Assembly (NCBI RefSeq): GCF_000143415.4
Contig: NW_003314281.1
Span: 962,096 to 1,026,095, forward strand
Origin: Selaginella moellendorffii
Taxonomy: Eukaryota; Streptophyta; Lycopodiopsida; Selaginellales; Selaginellaceae
Direction: 5' to 3'
DNA: 64,000 bases
The notes beneath the pieces were generated by a model. It saw only the letters and a program-made list of their open reading frames with translations. It had not been told where the DNA came from and ran no database searches. Made by a program: the position numbers and the translations under genes. Within the stretch, counting starts at the first letter, position 1, and each line of letters opens with the position of its first letter. Positions 12,664 through 23,920 of the stretch are shown in pieces.

Positions 12664-12708
12664 GCTTGTTTGCGGCTTTTCTCACAGCTTATTCCGAGGT
12701 TGTTTACA
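12557..12708. repeat. (GA)n microsatellite flanked by 48-bp direct repeats
   Basis: A pure GA tract occupies 12606-12659. It is flanked by two near-identical 48-bp copies, 12557-12604 and 12661-12708, both beginning TTTGCTTGTTT and containing TCACAGCTTATTCCGAGG. CT and CA tracts lie just upstream (about 12498-12550). Confidence 0.9.
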
Positions 12709-13659
12709 AGTTTTGATGACAGCTCGCAAGTGAGCTGGTGAGCTGTGGTTTTCGAGTTTGATGCGCTTCAAAGATTGTGAAGCCTCAACTCAAAAGATTT
12801 CCACGTTTTGCCAATGTTTTAATGTTCCCGATGGAACCACTGAGCCTGGGCTTTGCTTTTCTTCTCTTTGGTGCGTGGGTGCCATGCTTTGGCTTGCGCA
12901 GGGGACCCAGTCAAGCATATACCTATATTATAATAGTGTTGGATTGGAGAGCTTCAAAGCAACACCTTGCAAGGTGTTGCTCTCTGAGAGGCTCTCTGAC
13001 AAGCTGGCCTACAAAGAAGAACAAAGCTTTGATCGAGAGAGCGTCCAATCTCTTTCACTGACATGCCATAGTTTTGGTTCCAGGAATAAGGTCCGATTCG
13101 AGATAGAATAGCACGCTCTCGGACATTCAACCAAGCTTTTTATGGAACAAATCGCTTTCTGGGGAAGTCCAAAAAGAAGGACGCGAGGTGTCGTTTGGGA
13201 CAATTCTATGCGAGGAGGAAACCACCAAACGATCGCAGCAGAAGGACTAGTACCATACTTTCTTCGCGTTTAAGTTGCCTGAAAACTCCAGGATCTCTTT
13301 GATCCTCTGAGGTGTCTTCGCTTGTCCAAGAATCTCCAGGACTTGAATAAAAAAACCTCTGGGCCATGGTAGCAGTGCGGTAAATACATTGAGATCGATC
13401 ACGATTTTCTTGCTGCTGGCCAAGGGAGGAGCAATCAATCATTTCCTGGCCGAAAACATAAAATTCTATCTGATGATTCCATGCAAGACGACGAAGCAAG
13501 CGCGAGACCGAGCGTTTCAATCGGATAATTCACGGGAACATGATGTGGGTGTGGCCAGGGATTGTGGCCATATGGCCCAGACACGGCATATAGCTGGCCG
13601 GGAAGGGAATGGAACCGACAACCTCTGGAGCATCGAGATTGCCGTACGACCACCCCGAC

Positions 13660-14299
13660 CACGTGTCAGCCCAGGACCCACCAAATCTTGCTCGTATCCT
13701 AGAAAATCAGGTCGCCATCTTGGGGGGAAATGCGCTCCTGCATTCGAGCCCAGAGGCCATGCCCGCCACCTTTTCTTCTTTTTACCTTTGTTTCTTTACC
13801 ACTCTGTTTTTAGGGTTCTTCGAAAAGGGCCCCCCTCTCTCTCTCACACACACACTCCCGCACATTCAAGCAAAATGTGTATTGAAGTGGAGCGTCTCTT
13901 TCAGTTTGATTCTGTAAGATACCACACATTACACGCCGCGTGGAGTTTGGTGGGCATACAACAATCCTCACCTAATAACATACCCAATTTCGCTGCCACC
14001 ACCTTTGGCGAACAATTGCGTACATTCTCCTCATGGGCGGGTCAACACCTCATATGTCTAGTGTGCCACAACCTAACTATGCCATGCCCTAAGAATCAGG
14101 AGCCCTAAATCCAGATCCTGGGAAACGTAACGGCCAATCCGGCCGTTATGCACTTCCGTACACTGGCGCCACCGGGAATTGGGCGACACGTACACAAGGC
14201 GGCTGGCCGGCGAGTTAAATTTTGGGCAGGCAACGTGTCGGGAGGTCCCCATGTCACCGGACAAATATCTGATACCGCCTCCACCGCCCGACACGTGTC
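13660..14299. promoter_or_regulatory. Cluster of ABRE-like ACGTGTC sites
   Basis: CACGTGTC occurs at 13660-13667, GACACGT at 14185-14191, ACGTGTC at 14233-14239 and the perfect palindrome GACACGTGTC at 14290-14299. CCACGTACG follows near 14322. ACGTGTC is the core bound by ABF/ABI5-type bZIPs in ABA responses. The nearest confident downstream gene is the RR-TZF gene, 1.3 kb away. Regulation of that gene is only inferred. Confidence 0.35.
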
Positions 14300-14534
14300 T
14301 TGGCACTTTTGTTGGCAACCGCCACGTACGTCTGACGGGCATTTCTTTGGGCGCGAACAAGTCTTGTCTTAAACCTAATTTTTCTGCGAGCCCTGACGAA
14401 GCGGATGGATGGGGCGATTTTGATTTCTAGTCCCGGAAAAGTTTCTCTTTGCTACAAGTTCTCCTATAAAGCTTTGTTTCGCCCCTCGTTTCTTTCAATC
14501 TTTTACCTTTGAGAGCTTTCAATCGAATCAATCC

Positions 14535-14939
14535 ATGGCGCACCGCGCAACGCAAATGATGGCGCACAATCCTAGCTTTCTAGCTCACGACTCTCAACCG
14601 GAGCATCCCGGGTGGAATATGCCGCCCCCACATTGTCGGCGTCAAGCTCCACGTCATGTGGACCCTGTGGATAACGCCCGAATAAATATCCTGAGAAAAC
14701 TATGGGGAAAGAAATTATTTTTTTTCTCTTTGCGGGTCACACACCGTACGACAAAAGCAGCCTTATCAAGTTTGGGTCACTACTTTAAGTTAGGTGGTTG
14801 TGGTTCACGTTGGAAAAGAGAATGGGCCATGGTCCAATCACCACGGACCCCACAGCCGTACGCGTGGAACGGCTCGCGGAAAGAAGAAAGAAAGAATATA
14901 CCTTTTCTTTTACGACATTATAGTGCGAATCTTGCTTGA
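14535..14939 (+). CDS. Uncharacterised ORF downstream of a TATA-like box
   Basis: An ORF of 134 codons begins ATGGCGCACCGC, about 70 bp after TATAAA (near 14464) and a pyrimidine-rich leader. The predicted protein starts MAHRATQMMAHNPSF, is rich in H, R and P, and has no recognised domain, signal peptide or membrane segment. It could be a real short gene, an upstream exon of the downstream gene, or chance. I favour chance or a non-coding transcript. Confidence 0.2.
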   Translation: MAHRATQMMAHNPSFLAHDSQPEHPGWNMPPPHCRRQAPRHVDPVDNARINILRKLWGKKLFFFSLRVTHRTTKAALSSLGHYFKLGGCGSRWKREWAMVQSPRTPQPYAWNGSRKEERKNIPFLLRHYSANLA

Positions 14940-15646
14940 TCGCGTTCTTTCCTTTGTCGAGATAAGTCGTGTCGCTATGTCAAGGGACAGCCCGTGTAAA
15001 AATTTCCAAGGGCGACCGAAAGAAGTAAAAAGAAATGGAGGCGCCATGGAAAGAAAAGAGGGGCCACGATCGTGCACGAACGGGAGTGGATTAAACCTGG
15101 GGAAAGATGGAATAAACCTTAAAGTATCCATACGCGTTCGTGGCATCGATTAGATCTTTATACTTGTCACATAGCTAGTCGGCCGCTGCTCGGCGATATT
15201 TTCGAGGTAGGGAAGGGATTCGAACCCGGGACCTATGGGCTTTGTCTTAAAGGTAAAGTTAGTTTTAAGCGGGTGGTCCGTTAAAATGGCCTCTCTTCGC
15301 ATTCTTCTTGGGACATTTGGGAAATTTCGTTTGACCTAATTTTTGGGACTTCTTTTCATTTCCTATTTTTCATTCACCCTTCTAACTTGAGGAGATTCTT
15401 CTTATCTTTGCTTCTTCTTTGGTTCTTGCCTAGGGGAAGAAAAAAAATTTGTAGTGTAGGAGCTTGGCTAGCGATTGATTTGACGGAGAGCGCGAGAGCT
15501 CATTCTTCTTCTTCTTTGCGCCTTCCTCTCTCTTTGATCGATCGAATCTGGATCGCCCAACAAGAAAGAAGAGGCAGACGATGGCGCCGCTCATCCAATT
15601 CTTGCAGTGAAGGAAGACCCAAGCGATTTTTTTCTTCGATTTCAAG

Positions 15647-17392
15647 ATGCCGGGAGTGTTGATCGATGATATGCCCTTCTCGCTGGATCATCCCGCCTCC
15701 ACATCGCCATTCTTGGACAATCTCTCGCCGCTCTCATCGCCCTCTTCCCCCTTCCACCAGATGCATCACCACCACCACCACCACCTCCACCAGCAAAGCA
15801 GCAGTCTTTTGGAATCCATAATGGCCACCGTCTCTTCTCCCACCTCGTCCTCTCCGCCGTCCTCTCCGGTGGACAGTCCGCGCGGCACCTCGCACGACGC
15901 CGCGCTGTCTACCGTGCTGCACCGCTTCCTACCGTCCAACAACAGCGATGAAGCGACCTGGAGCGCCGAGGACGTCTACTCTTGCGACGAGTTCCGGATG
16001 TTCGAGTTCAAGGTCCGGCGGTGTATGCGCGGCCGGAGCCACGACTGGACCGAGTGTCCGTTCGCTCATCCGGGCGAGAAGGCTCGGCGGAGAGATCCGC
16101 GGCGGTTTCACTACTCGGGCACTGCTTGCCCGGACTTCCGCAAGGGGAGCTGCAAGAACGGCGACGCCTGCGAGCTGGCGCACGGCGTGTTCGAGTGCTG
16201 GCTGCATCCCGCGCGGTACCGCACGCAGCCGTGCAAGGATGGCCGGAGCTGCAAGAGGAGAGTGTGCTTCTTTGCGCACACGTCCGAGCAGCTCCGCCTT
16301 CTTCCCCAGGTCTCGCAGGCCATGAGCAATTCGCCTTCTTCCACTACGCCCTCTTCCTCCTCGCCACCCTCTTCTTCCTCCTCAAACGCGCTCTTCTCGT
16401 CCTCGCCGTGTTCTTCGTCGCCATCGCTGCCCTCTTCTTTCTGCGCCACCACCTCGCCGGATTCCTTCTCCTCCGCCCCCTTCGTGGGCTCTCCCTGCTC
16501 GCCGCGAAGATCTTCCGCCTCGGCCGCGGCATCGCTCCTCCGGAGCTTCAGCGACAAACCATTCGCGGGCTCGTCGCCGTCGCTTGGCTTGGATTCCTTC
16601 GAGCCCTCCAGCGCCATGTCGACGTCGTACTGCTGCTGCCACCAGGGCCCGCAACAGCAGTCGTCTCGGGCAGTGGCGGCATGCAGCGCGGCACGCCTCA
16701 TCTCCTCCCCGACCTCCACTCTCGTCGGCCTCGCGCAGTCTCCACCGCCGCTCTCCCCGCCACTCTCGCCGTCGCAGTCGCCGCCCATGTCGCCCTCGGC
16801 GGTACCGCGGCGTCACCTCGACACCCGCCGCCTCGGCTTCGCGTCCGCGCCGTCCAGCCCCGCCACCAGCCACCATCCGCTCCACAATAAGGCCATGTGC
16901 GATCTCGTCACCGCGCTCCAGCAGCTCGAGCTCCAGAAGTCGGTTACCGTGCCGCACGTCGCGGGCGGTATGCAGCACGGTACCGCCGGGTGGGTCCAGT
17001 GCAGCCCGCAGTACAGCAGCGGCCCCAGCCCGCTCCGGCCGGGGGCGAGCGCGGGGAGCTGGGCACCGCCGTGCGCCGTACCGCGCGGTACGAGCGTCAG
17101 CCTGCCGTGTACCCCGACCAAGCCGACGAGGTGGGACACAATGTGGGAGATGGAGATGGGCGAGGAGGATCTTTTGGAGGAGCAGGAGATGCTATCGATG
17201 CCGGTGCCAAGGGTGGAATCGGGCAGGGATTTGCGAGCAAAGATCTATGGGAGGCTGGCGACCAAGGTGATTGGAAGTGGTGGAAATGGTGGTGGTGGTG
17301 GCGAGAGTAGCGGACTGGGGATCGGGTACGAGGCTGGAATTGGAGAGCCAAGCCCGGATCTGAATTGGGTGAACGATCTGGTGACCGAGTGA
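15647..17392 (+). CDS. Arginine-rich tandem CCCH zinc finger protein (RR-TZF)
   Basis: Intronless 581-residue plant TZF protein. Relatives bind AU-rich mRNA, localise to P-bodies/stress granules and modulate ABA, GA and stress responses. The arginine-rich RR region (about residues 110-165) begins [20 protein letters not shown]. Finger 1 is C-x7-C-x5-C-x3-H ([19 protein letters not shown]) and finger 2 is C-x5-C-x4-C-x3-H ([16 protein letters not shown]), the spacing specific to plants. The rest is Ser/Pro-rich. The conserved end [10 protein letters not shown] (near 17350-17385) is a hallmark of this subgroup. There are no ankyrin repeats before the RR region, so it is closest to the short AtTZF1-3 class, although it is long for that class. 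High G+C produces long shadow frames on both strands. Confidence 0.95.
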   Translation: MPGVLIDDMPFSLDHPASTSPFLDNLSPLSSPSSPFHQMHHHHHHHLHQQSSSLLESIMATVSSPTSSSPPSSPVDSPRGTSHDAALSTVLHRFLPSNNSDEATWSAEDVYSCDEFRMFEFKVRRCMRGRSHDWTECPFAHPGEKARRRDPRRFHYSGTACPDFRKGSCKNGDACELAHGVFECWLHPARYRTQPCKDGRSCKRRVCFFAHTSEQLRLLPQVSQAMSNSPSSTTPSSSSPPSSSSSNALFSSSPCSSSPSLPSSFCATTSPDSFSSAPFVGSPCSPRRSSASAAASLLRSFSDKPFAGSSPSLGLDSFEPSSAMSTSYCCCHQGPQQQSSRAVAACSAARLISSPTSTLVGLAQSPPPLSPPLSPSQSPPMSPSAVPRRHLDTRRLGFASAPSSPATSHHPLHNKAMCDLVTALQQLELQKSVTVPHVAGGMQHGTAGWVQCSPQYSSGPSPLRPGASAGSWAPPCAVPRGTSVSLPCTPTKPTRWDTMWEMEMGEEDLLEEQEMLSMPVPRVESGRDLRAKIYGRLATKVIGSGGNGGGGGESSGLGIGYEAGIGEPSPDLNWVNDLVTE

Positions 17393-19233
17393 CATGGATG
17401 GATGATCCGACCCAACGCGCGCTTGGCGATTTCTCTCTATACAGGCATTTTTCGATTCTTTTTTTAAGATTTATTCAGTAGGAGCAAGCAAGCAGGAGTA
17501 GCAGCAAAAGACTCAAGAGACGATGGATTGAAGAAAACAAAAACAAGGGAAGAGTTTCTCAGGAACTGAGGTGCTTTGGTTCCGGATCAAGCAAAGGCAA
17601 GAGGGGTGAACCGATTTAACTCGGAGGAGGTACTAGTTTAACGATATTGAAGAAAAATTTGAGAAAGTTGGCAGAGGAGTTGTGGTATATGATGTTTATA
17701 GGAGGGATGGAGCTAGTAGATCTCTTTCTGTAGTTTGGGGGTTCTCTTTTTTTTCGTTCCTTCTTTCTTGCTCACTTGGTTGGATGAAGATCCTCCAAGT
17801 CTATGTTTATTTCTTGAATTTTTTTGTGTACATGTTTTTTTGCAAGCTGGTCTTTTCCATTTTTTCTTTATGTAAATAATATATACTATATATACTATAT
17901 AAATGCCTTTTTAACGCGTTTCTCTCGCGAAGAAATTGGACCCTCATGTTAGTAGCTCTGGAAAATGACACCAAAAACGACTGACTGTAGCTAATAAAAG
18001 TAGAAAGTGGAAGTAAGAACAACACGAGGTCTTTGATCATCAACATCAGCAACGAAAAAAACTATGGAAAACAAAAGTTAATAAAAAAAAAGCATGAAGA
18101 GTTTCAAGTCTTTCAAGCAACTCTCTCTACCTGGTTGGTCTTAAAGCCGGAGGCCTTTTTTTGCTTGACGAGACGAGATTCGGAAGGAGAAGATATCTGG
18201 GCTGTACAATGTACATAGATATAGAATCACGAGGATCAAGACATCAGCACCTATAGCAACTATTATGGATAGATTTAATCAAACAATCTCGAGCTTGATA
18301 TTCTTGGGCGAGTGAGGGACCATCCTGAGCCTTGAAAGCGACTGGCTTGCGCCGTGGCGGAGGTGTTGATCACTCTAGGAGAGCTTTCCAAGTCAAAACA
18401 ACCAACAAAGTCTTTGAGATAGGCCTTTGCGTGTGAAGGATAGGGAGAGCTTGATGTCCAGTTAGCCTTATCTGCACTTGTTGCTTGGATGGTGACTAAA
18501 GCTATAGGTTTCTTGAGAGGCGTATTAGTTATAAGAGCTTCCATCTTTTAGCTGTGATTTAGAGGCCACAACCCGTGACTTCCTCGGGCTATGCGATTGA
18601 ATCCATTATGGAAGACCAGGATACTCGGGCATCCTTTCGATTGATTGCATGGAGCACAGGGCGTGGAGCGTGGAGCTTGGCGTTTGGAGTTTTAGGAGCG
18701 TGAAGGTTTGGAGTTTTTGGAGCTTGGGTGGATCGCCTGGGTGGTGCTGGTTGGAGCTTACTGGAGCTTTTCGAGTGTGGAGTTGATCCTTTTTGGAGCT
18801 TGGAGCTTGTGGAGCAAGCGTGGCTTGGAGTTTTTGGAGCGTGGAACTATGAACTTGTATAGATATCGGAATTCAAGTGTACAACAACGTATTTGAACCT
18901 GGTGCTCGTAGAAGCAGAAGGTGAAGAGTTTGGATATGGTATATAGAAATAGTACGCTGGACTTGTGCTTTATAGAGTGGGGATACACAATCTACAAAAT
19001 AGCTCATTATTTGCTATTAAAAAGGATTTAAAACATATAATATGTGTAGCAAATAGTTTTTTTAATCACAAGATAATATTAAGAAAGCCAAAACCAATAT
19101 GAAATTTTGAATGTTTCAGAATTCCATGAGGCGAACTTTCATTTCAGCTTGGGTCACATTTGAGATTATTAAACCTTGAATAGTTTATGCTTGAAACAAT
19201 CACAGTGTTTGTAAGAACTTGGGACTTTGTTCG
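17393..19233. other. Intergenic interval with a degenerate TTTGGAGC repeat
   Basis: It begins with the TZF 3' UTR and then an A+T-rich stretch. A minus-strand ORF of 89 codons (18544-18275) has no recognisable domain. About 18655-18845 is a degenerate minisatellite built on GGAGCTTGG/TTTGGAG units. No gene is supported. Confidence 0.55.
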
Positions 19234-21755
19234 TCACTGGGTTATGTAAGGTTGGGTGTTGTCGAGCAGCATCAAGGCCGACGAGATTCCATACACAGCC
19301 TGCCACTGCACAACATCGTAAACCGATGCTACAAGCCTCCCACTTCCCTGGGGATCCTCGGCAAACGGTGATCCCAGCTCCGCTAGAGTGGCCCCGACAG
19401 CCTTTTTTATCCCTTTGCGAGCTTTGACCACGAGTTTGTCGCTGGAATCACTGCCCGTCACAAGAACCATCTGCTGCTCGCTCTTTTCCTCGTGGAGCTG
19501 TGCCACTCCACTCAACCAGTCCAGCACTGCGACCTGTGCTGCTCCCAGTGACAATCCTCCGAGATCCAGCAGAAGCTTCATCTTGGTGAGCTTTGGCCTC
19601 TTGTACCACGGGAGTAAGCTCCTGGCTGCTACCATCACTGACTTTGCCCGGCGTTTCAATCCTTTCCTCCACAGCCCGTCCATGAGCGAGTTGTAAAACG
19701 AAAGGTTGGCCTCTGCGTCTTTGGTTTGAGCCAACTTCTGAAGGAAGGCCATGACGTCCTTCGGCAAGTCCGCTATGCTACCTTCCAGCAGCGACTCGCA
19801 GCTCTCGTACAAAGGCAGGAACATAAGCTGGTAGACTATCCTGCACGTCTCCCACCGGCTAGTCTCCAGCGTTCTCACCAGTGGCATGATCTCCGGCGAG
19901 GAATCACCGCATGCCGCTATCAGTACTCCGTATCCTGGAACACCTGGCTCGATGTCTTCGCTGTCCATTTCACTCAGAATATTGGCGGCTTCCGTGTACC
20001 ACTCCCCACGAATATATAGGTGCAGCATTGCATTGTATGCCACCGCAGTGATTTGACAGTTGCTCCTCATTGTAACACAAACCTGTAATGCGGATAAAGA
20101 TAAAGGGTGTCAGCACAACCAAAAGGTATGGGATCACCTCATGTCCCGATCTTGTCCAGCCCTTCATTGCGTATGCGTGAATCATTGACGTGTATGTATG
20201 TGCTGTTGGAGAGATTTTCAGTCGCAGCATCCTCTTGTAGAGCTCTTCTGCTTTAGCACACCTCCCGCTCCTCACAAGTGCTGTGATGGCCGACGTATAA
20301 GTTATAGCATTGGCTTTCAGCCCCGAGCCACACACCTCGTTGTACAATTGCATGGCTTGGAGGTGAAGCCCAGCCTTGGCACATGCGTCCAGTAAAATGT
20401 TATAGACAATTAGAGAAGGTTTTGCAATCTGCCACAAGAAACACAACGATGTAATAAACATCAGCTGTAAGATACAAGTACCTGTTTGGATTCACGGAAG
20501 ATGGTGAAAGCCTGATCCAAGCAGCCAGCTTTGCAATAAGCAAGGAGCAACTGTTCATAGCACGTCGAGTTGGCTTTCAGTCCTGCCTGTTTTAGCATTT
20601 GAAACAGCTGCTGGGTCCGAGTGTGGTTTCCTTTTTGCGCGTGGAGCTGCATCAACTTTACAAGCACCTGAAACAAAACAACACCTTGCACTTTTGAAAT
20701 GGTTTTAACAGTACCAAAATCCTACCTTGGAATCAGCAGAATGGCCAGCAGCGATCATAGCGGAGAAACACTTGTCCGCATTTTCTACTTCACTTTTCTT
20801 CCAGCAGGCAGCAATGAGTTCCGAGTACGTTTTTTGGCTCGCCTTCAGCTCGTGGCTGTGCATATGATCCAAAACCTCCAGCGCCAGCTTGAGCTCGGGA
20901 GTTTTCGAATTCAAATACGCTGCAACCAGCTACCAAGCCATCCTTGTGCGTAAGACAGACTCAAACTCAAAAGATACCTGTTCGTAGCTAACATGGTCGG
21001 GTTGAATGCCGAACTTTTGCATCTCGAGCATGCAGTCCAGCATGCGCTCGGCCATGCCCTGCTTGGCATAGCCACCCAACAGCGCATTGTAAAGAAAAAG
21101 ATCGAGGCCAAAGCCTAGCTGCTGGACCTCCGTAAGAATGGCCTCGGCTTCTTCAAGCCTCCCGTGCCTGGCAAGCACCGCTACCATCGTCGTGTACACC
21201 TTTAGAATCTGTACTACTTCCCTGTCTTCCTCGTTTTTCTGGACGCCGGTGTTGGGCTTCAGAAAGATGGAGCTCGTCTCCTTGAAAACTCCAAACACGG
21301 CCAATGCTAGCTCCCAATGCTTTTTTCCTACGTTGCTAAGAACTTTGCTCCAGTCCTCCGTCGATATCCTCTGGAACGCGTTACTCAAGCTACCCTCAAT
21401 CTCTGCTTGATACACAATCGCCGCTATAAGCTCGTCAAGCTCTGGTTTTTCCACTGAATTCCCTGTCGTCTCGTCCAGCCTCTTTGAGGCCGCCGTCAAC
21501 CTCTGGAAGTGCCCATTTTGCCTTCCAAATCGACTGAAATACTTGCCATTGACGAGAAGATCGATCCCATACTTCTTTATCCCAGCACATTCAAATCCTG
21601 GAAGCAAATCAAACAAGGTAAGAATTGAAAGCTTACCACCAAAGTAGAATTTTCTTACCCGAGAATAGTTGTGTCCGGGAATGAGCCACATTAAATGGAT
21701 GTAGCAATCCCTCCACACCGGTGTTGAGCAGCGATGGCGCGATCATAGGCGCCAT
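19234..21755 (-). CDS. PPR-SMR protein
   Basis: P-class pentatricopeptide repeat protein with a C-terminal SMR-like domain. Relatives act in chloroplast or mitochondrial RNA metabolism or retrograde signalling. The start (ATG 21755-21753) gives MAPMIAPSLLNTGVEGLL, and an intron then leads to FECAGIKKYGIDLLVNGKYF. PPR motifs occupy about 21200-20000, for example VYTTMVAVLARHGRLEEAE, FLYNALLGGYAKQGMAERML, ITYTSAITALVRSGRCAKAE and HTYTSMIHAYAMKG. The SMR-like domain is about 19600-19400: LLLDLGGLSLGAAQVAVLDW, then LVTGSDSSDK. The usual LDxH and TGxG motifs appear as LDLG and TGSD, so nuclease activity is doubtful. Five or more short introns. Organelle targeting is likely from the family but I did not identify a cleavage site. 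Confidence 0.88.
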
Positions 21756-22614
21756 TCTTTTCTAATTTCTTGGATACCACCGATCTTCAACGTTCTTGAT
21801 TCTTGGCAGTCATCGAATCATGGGATCCTCTCGAAATCTGAGCTAAATCGCCAATGACCTACCTCGAACTGTGCGAAGCCGGCGATCGATCGATGGAGAC
21901 AGCGGCGGGGGCGGCGGCGGCGGCGGCGGCGGCGGCTGGAGGAGGAGGATGGGAGGAGGAGCTCGGCCTCCCGCCCGCAATCGCATTCCAAGCTCGCCTC
22001 TCTCACCGATGATCCGCGACGAACACTGACAAACGCGAACCTAGGGCCCCGTCTGACACGTGGATGGCCCGATCGTCATCTTGGATTTCGCTTGGCTCCC
22101 ATTCTCCTGCCATCTCTCGTCAACCGTACAAGTCGTACCAACGCCGTACATATTGTACGGAAAATAGATAACATGACCCTTGGGTTTTAATCTTATCAAC
22201 ACCATAGCTTTGGCAGAAGAGAAAACTAGATGCGTCGATCGATCAATGACGAACGAAGATCGATCATTCTCTCTCTTCTTCTCCAATTCGATTCGATCGA
22301 TTTAGTCGCGAGGATTTCCTCCTTCCTGGGCTTATAGTCTTCCGCATCACACATTAATAAAAGCGTGAAGCCAAACGAGGTCACCTACACCGCTCGTCAG
22401 CATGCTCTTTAACTCGGAAGATGGATTCCCACGCTGAATCATTGATTACGGTAGCCCCCGCTCCAATAAGTGATGCATTCTCGCCTCCTCTTCTCGGCTG
22501 CCGATCGGTGCTTTTACTCGAGGCAGTAGTAGTCCCTCCGAGCTAAATCTCCACGAACCAGCCATGCGATCCAATCCAAGCTGCGCGATGAGTCGAGTCC
22601 GATCTCGAAAGTTG
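21756..22614. other. Intergenic interval with a (GGC)n tract
   Basis: It contains the 5' leader of the PPR-SMR gene, a GGC-rich run at about 21903-21940, and then the 3' flank of the minus-strand dsRNA-binding gene. No supported gene. Confidence 0.6.
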
Positions 22615-23920
22615 CTAGAGGTTGAGCCGGCTGAGTCCATCGCTGAGACCATCCTGATCCGCTGCCTCTTGCGGCTGTGATCGCTGAGGAGGAGCAGCAC
22701 TCACGGCCACCACCGAGCGGACTCTCACCGGCGGAGCTAGCGAAACCTGTGGTCTTCTCAAGTGATAGCCCGACGAGAGCAAGGAGCTGTCCGACTGCCA
22801 CCAGTGAGAGTCGGTCGTCCGGGGCCAAAACATCGGGCTCCGAGAGCTCCGCTTAGGCTCCTCAGGCATGGGCCTGCTGCTGCTGGCGCAGGTGCTGCTG
22901 CTACTGCTGCTCTCTCCACGGAGCCAATCTTCCTCGTCTCGGCGATGCTCTTCGATAGGGGGAGGGACTTCGTGGGTCAGCTGGACGTTCCTCGTGCGGA
23001 CCCGTGGATGCGTCATGCCGTAAGCTCTGATATCCCTGGGCAACGCTAGCGCTTCCGGATTCGAGGAACGCGGGTTCGTCGAGCAAAAGCCTGCTCCAGA
23101 TCTTAGATGCTGCTGCTGACTGCCCAAGTATCCCACAGTGCAGTCCTTGTCGAACAAGGACGGCACCGTATACTGCCTCGGTCTGGAAGCTTGTCCGCCG
23201 CCAACTTTCTCGTAAGCAAGGTACAAAACTCGTGCTATGCTGATCTGCTCTTGATCCTCGGTCATCTCGTCTGAGTAGAACAAACTTGGAGGAGCCAGTT
23301 TCTTCGCAACTGCAATCAGCCAGAACTCGCGGTTCAAACCAAGAGACAATCAAAACGAAGAGAGGGAACTTACATTGCTTCAGCGTCGCCCACGCGGCCA
23401 TGGCAGCGTTCTTTTCAGCTTGCTTCTTCGTTTTCCCAGCGTCCCCGGTGAAGTTCATCCCGGCAACCTCGACGACGCATGTAAAAACCGGCAAATGCCC
23501 AGGCCCAGACCTGGTGGTAGTGTACGTTGGCAATGGCACATTCGCCCTTTGGGCCGTTTCTTGCAAGAGATTCTTGAAAACACCCGTTTCATCCTGCGAA
23601 GGAAAAAAAAAAAAACGAGAGAACAAAGTATCAGTGTCCATCTCCACAAAGCATTGAAACTTAGAAACACTTACCAAAATCCGAGCAGCGAGAGACTGTG
23701 AAGGACCTCGTCGAGAGAGAACATTGAGAGCAAGCTCCGCGGCGGCATGCTCGGCCTGCCTCAGTGTGCTACAGTAATTTGGGCTCTCAAAAACCTCGCC
23801 ATTGAAGTTCACGGCCGCCTTGAATCGCGGCGCATGATCAGGGCCTTCCCTGATACACGAATACGCCGGCAAATTGAAGCAGCTCCTCTGCGCTAATTCC
23901 TGGAGCTGGTTCTTGTACAT
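22615..23920 (-). CDS. Double-stranded RNA-binding protein (DRB2/3/5-like)
   Basis: Plant DRB protein with two N-terminal dsRNA-binding domains. Relatives partner Dicer-like enzymes or act in small-RNA and antiviral pathways. My model has three coding exons (23920-23675, 23593-23374, 23309-22615), 386 residues. dsRBD1 starts at MYKNQLQELAQRSCFNLPAY and includes FKAAVNFNGEVFESP and the helix AEHAAAELALNVL. dsRBD2 starts KNLLQETAQRANVPLPTY, with FTCVVEVAGMNFTG and the RNA-contacting KTKKQAEKNAAMAAWATLKQ. The long tail is Ser/Arg/Pro-rich and disordered, ending LSDGLSRLNL. A 5'-UTR intron (CAG|GTAAGC near 24024 to GGCAG just before the ATG) is apparent, so the in-frame upstream ATG near 23998 is intronic. 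Confidence 0.93.

Larger units (their letters stand above)
11761..15646. other. Gene-poor interval upstream of the TZF gene
   Basis: Nearly 3.9 kb without a gene I can support. It holds microsatellites (12498-12660), a 48-bp direct duplication, ABRE-like sites near 13660 and 14185-14299, a TATA-like TATAAA at about 14464, and an unassigned 134-codon ORF at 14535-14939. Near 15213 a B-box-like GGTTCGAATCC occurs on the minus strand without a foldable tRNA. The last few hundred bases contain CT-rich leader sequence for the gene starting at 15647. Confidence 0.6.

Noticed and set aside
12328-12741. 137-codon ORF through the CT/GA microsatellites
   Set aside because: Translation is dominated by simple repeats (RERERE) and has no conserved domain.
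13389-14108. 239-codon plus-strand ORF
   Set aside because: No recognisable domain, no plausible leader or splice support, and it runs through simple CA/CT sequence.
15190-15250. Minus-strand B-box-like GGTTCGAATCC suggesting a tRNA
   Set aside because: No 5' acceptor partner, anticodon stem or D arm could be folded; at most a tRNA or SINE scrap.
15734-17395. Long open frames on the opposite strand and in the other frames of the TZF gene
   Set aside because: High G+C and Ser/Pro/Arg codon bias create shadow frames; only the frame with two CCCH fingers and the conserved [10 protein letters not shown] end is meaningful.
18275-18544. 89-codon minus-strand ORF in the TZF-PPR interval
   Set aside because: No domain, and no supporting splice or promoter context; left unannotated as a gene.
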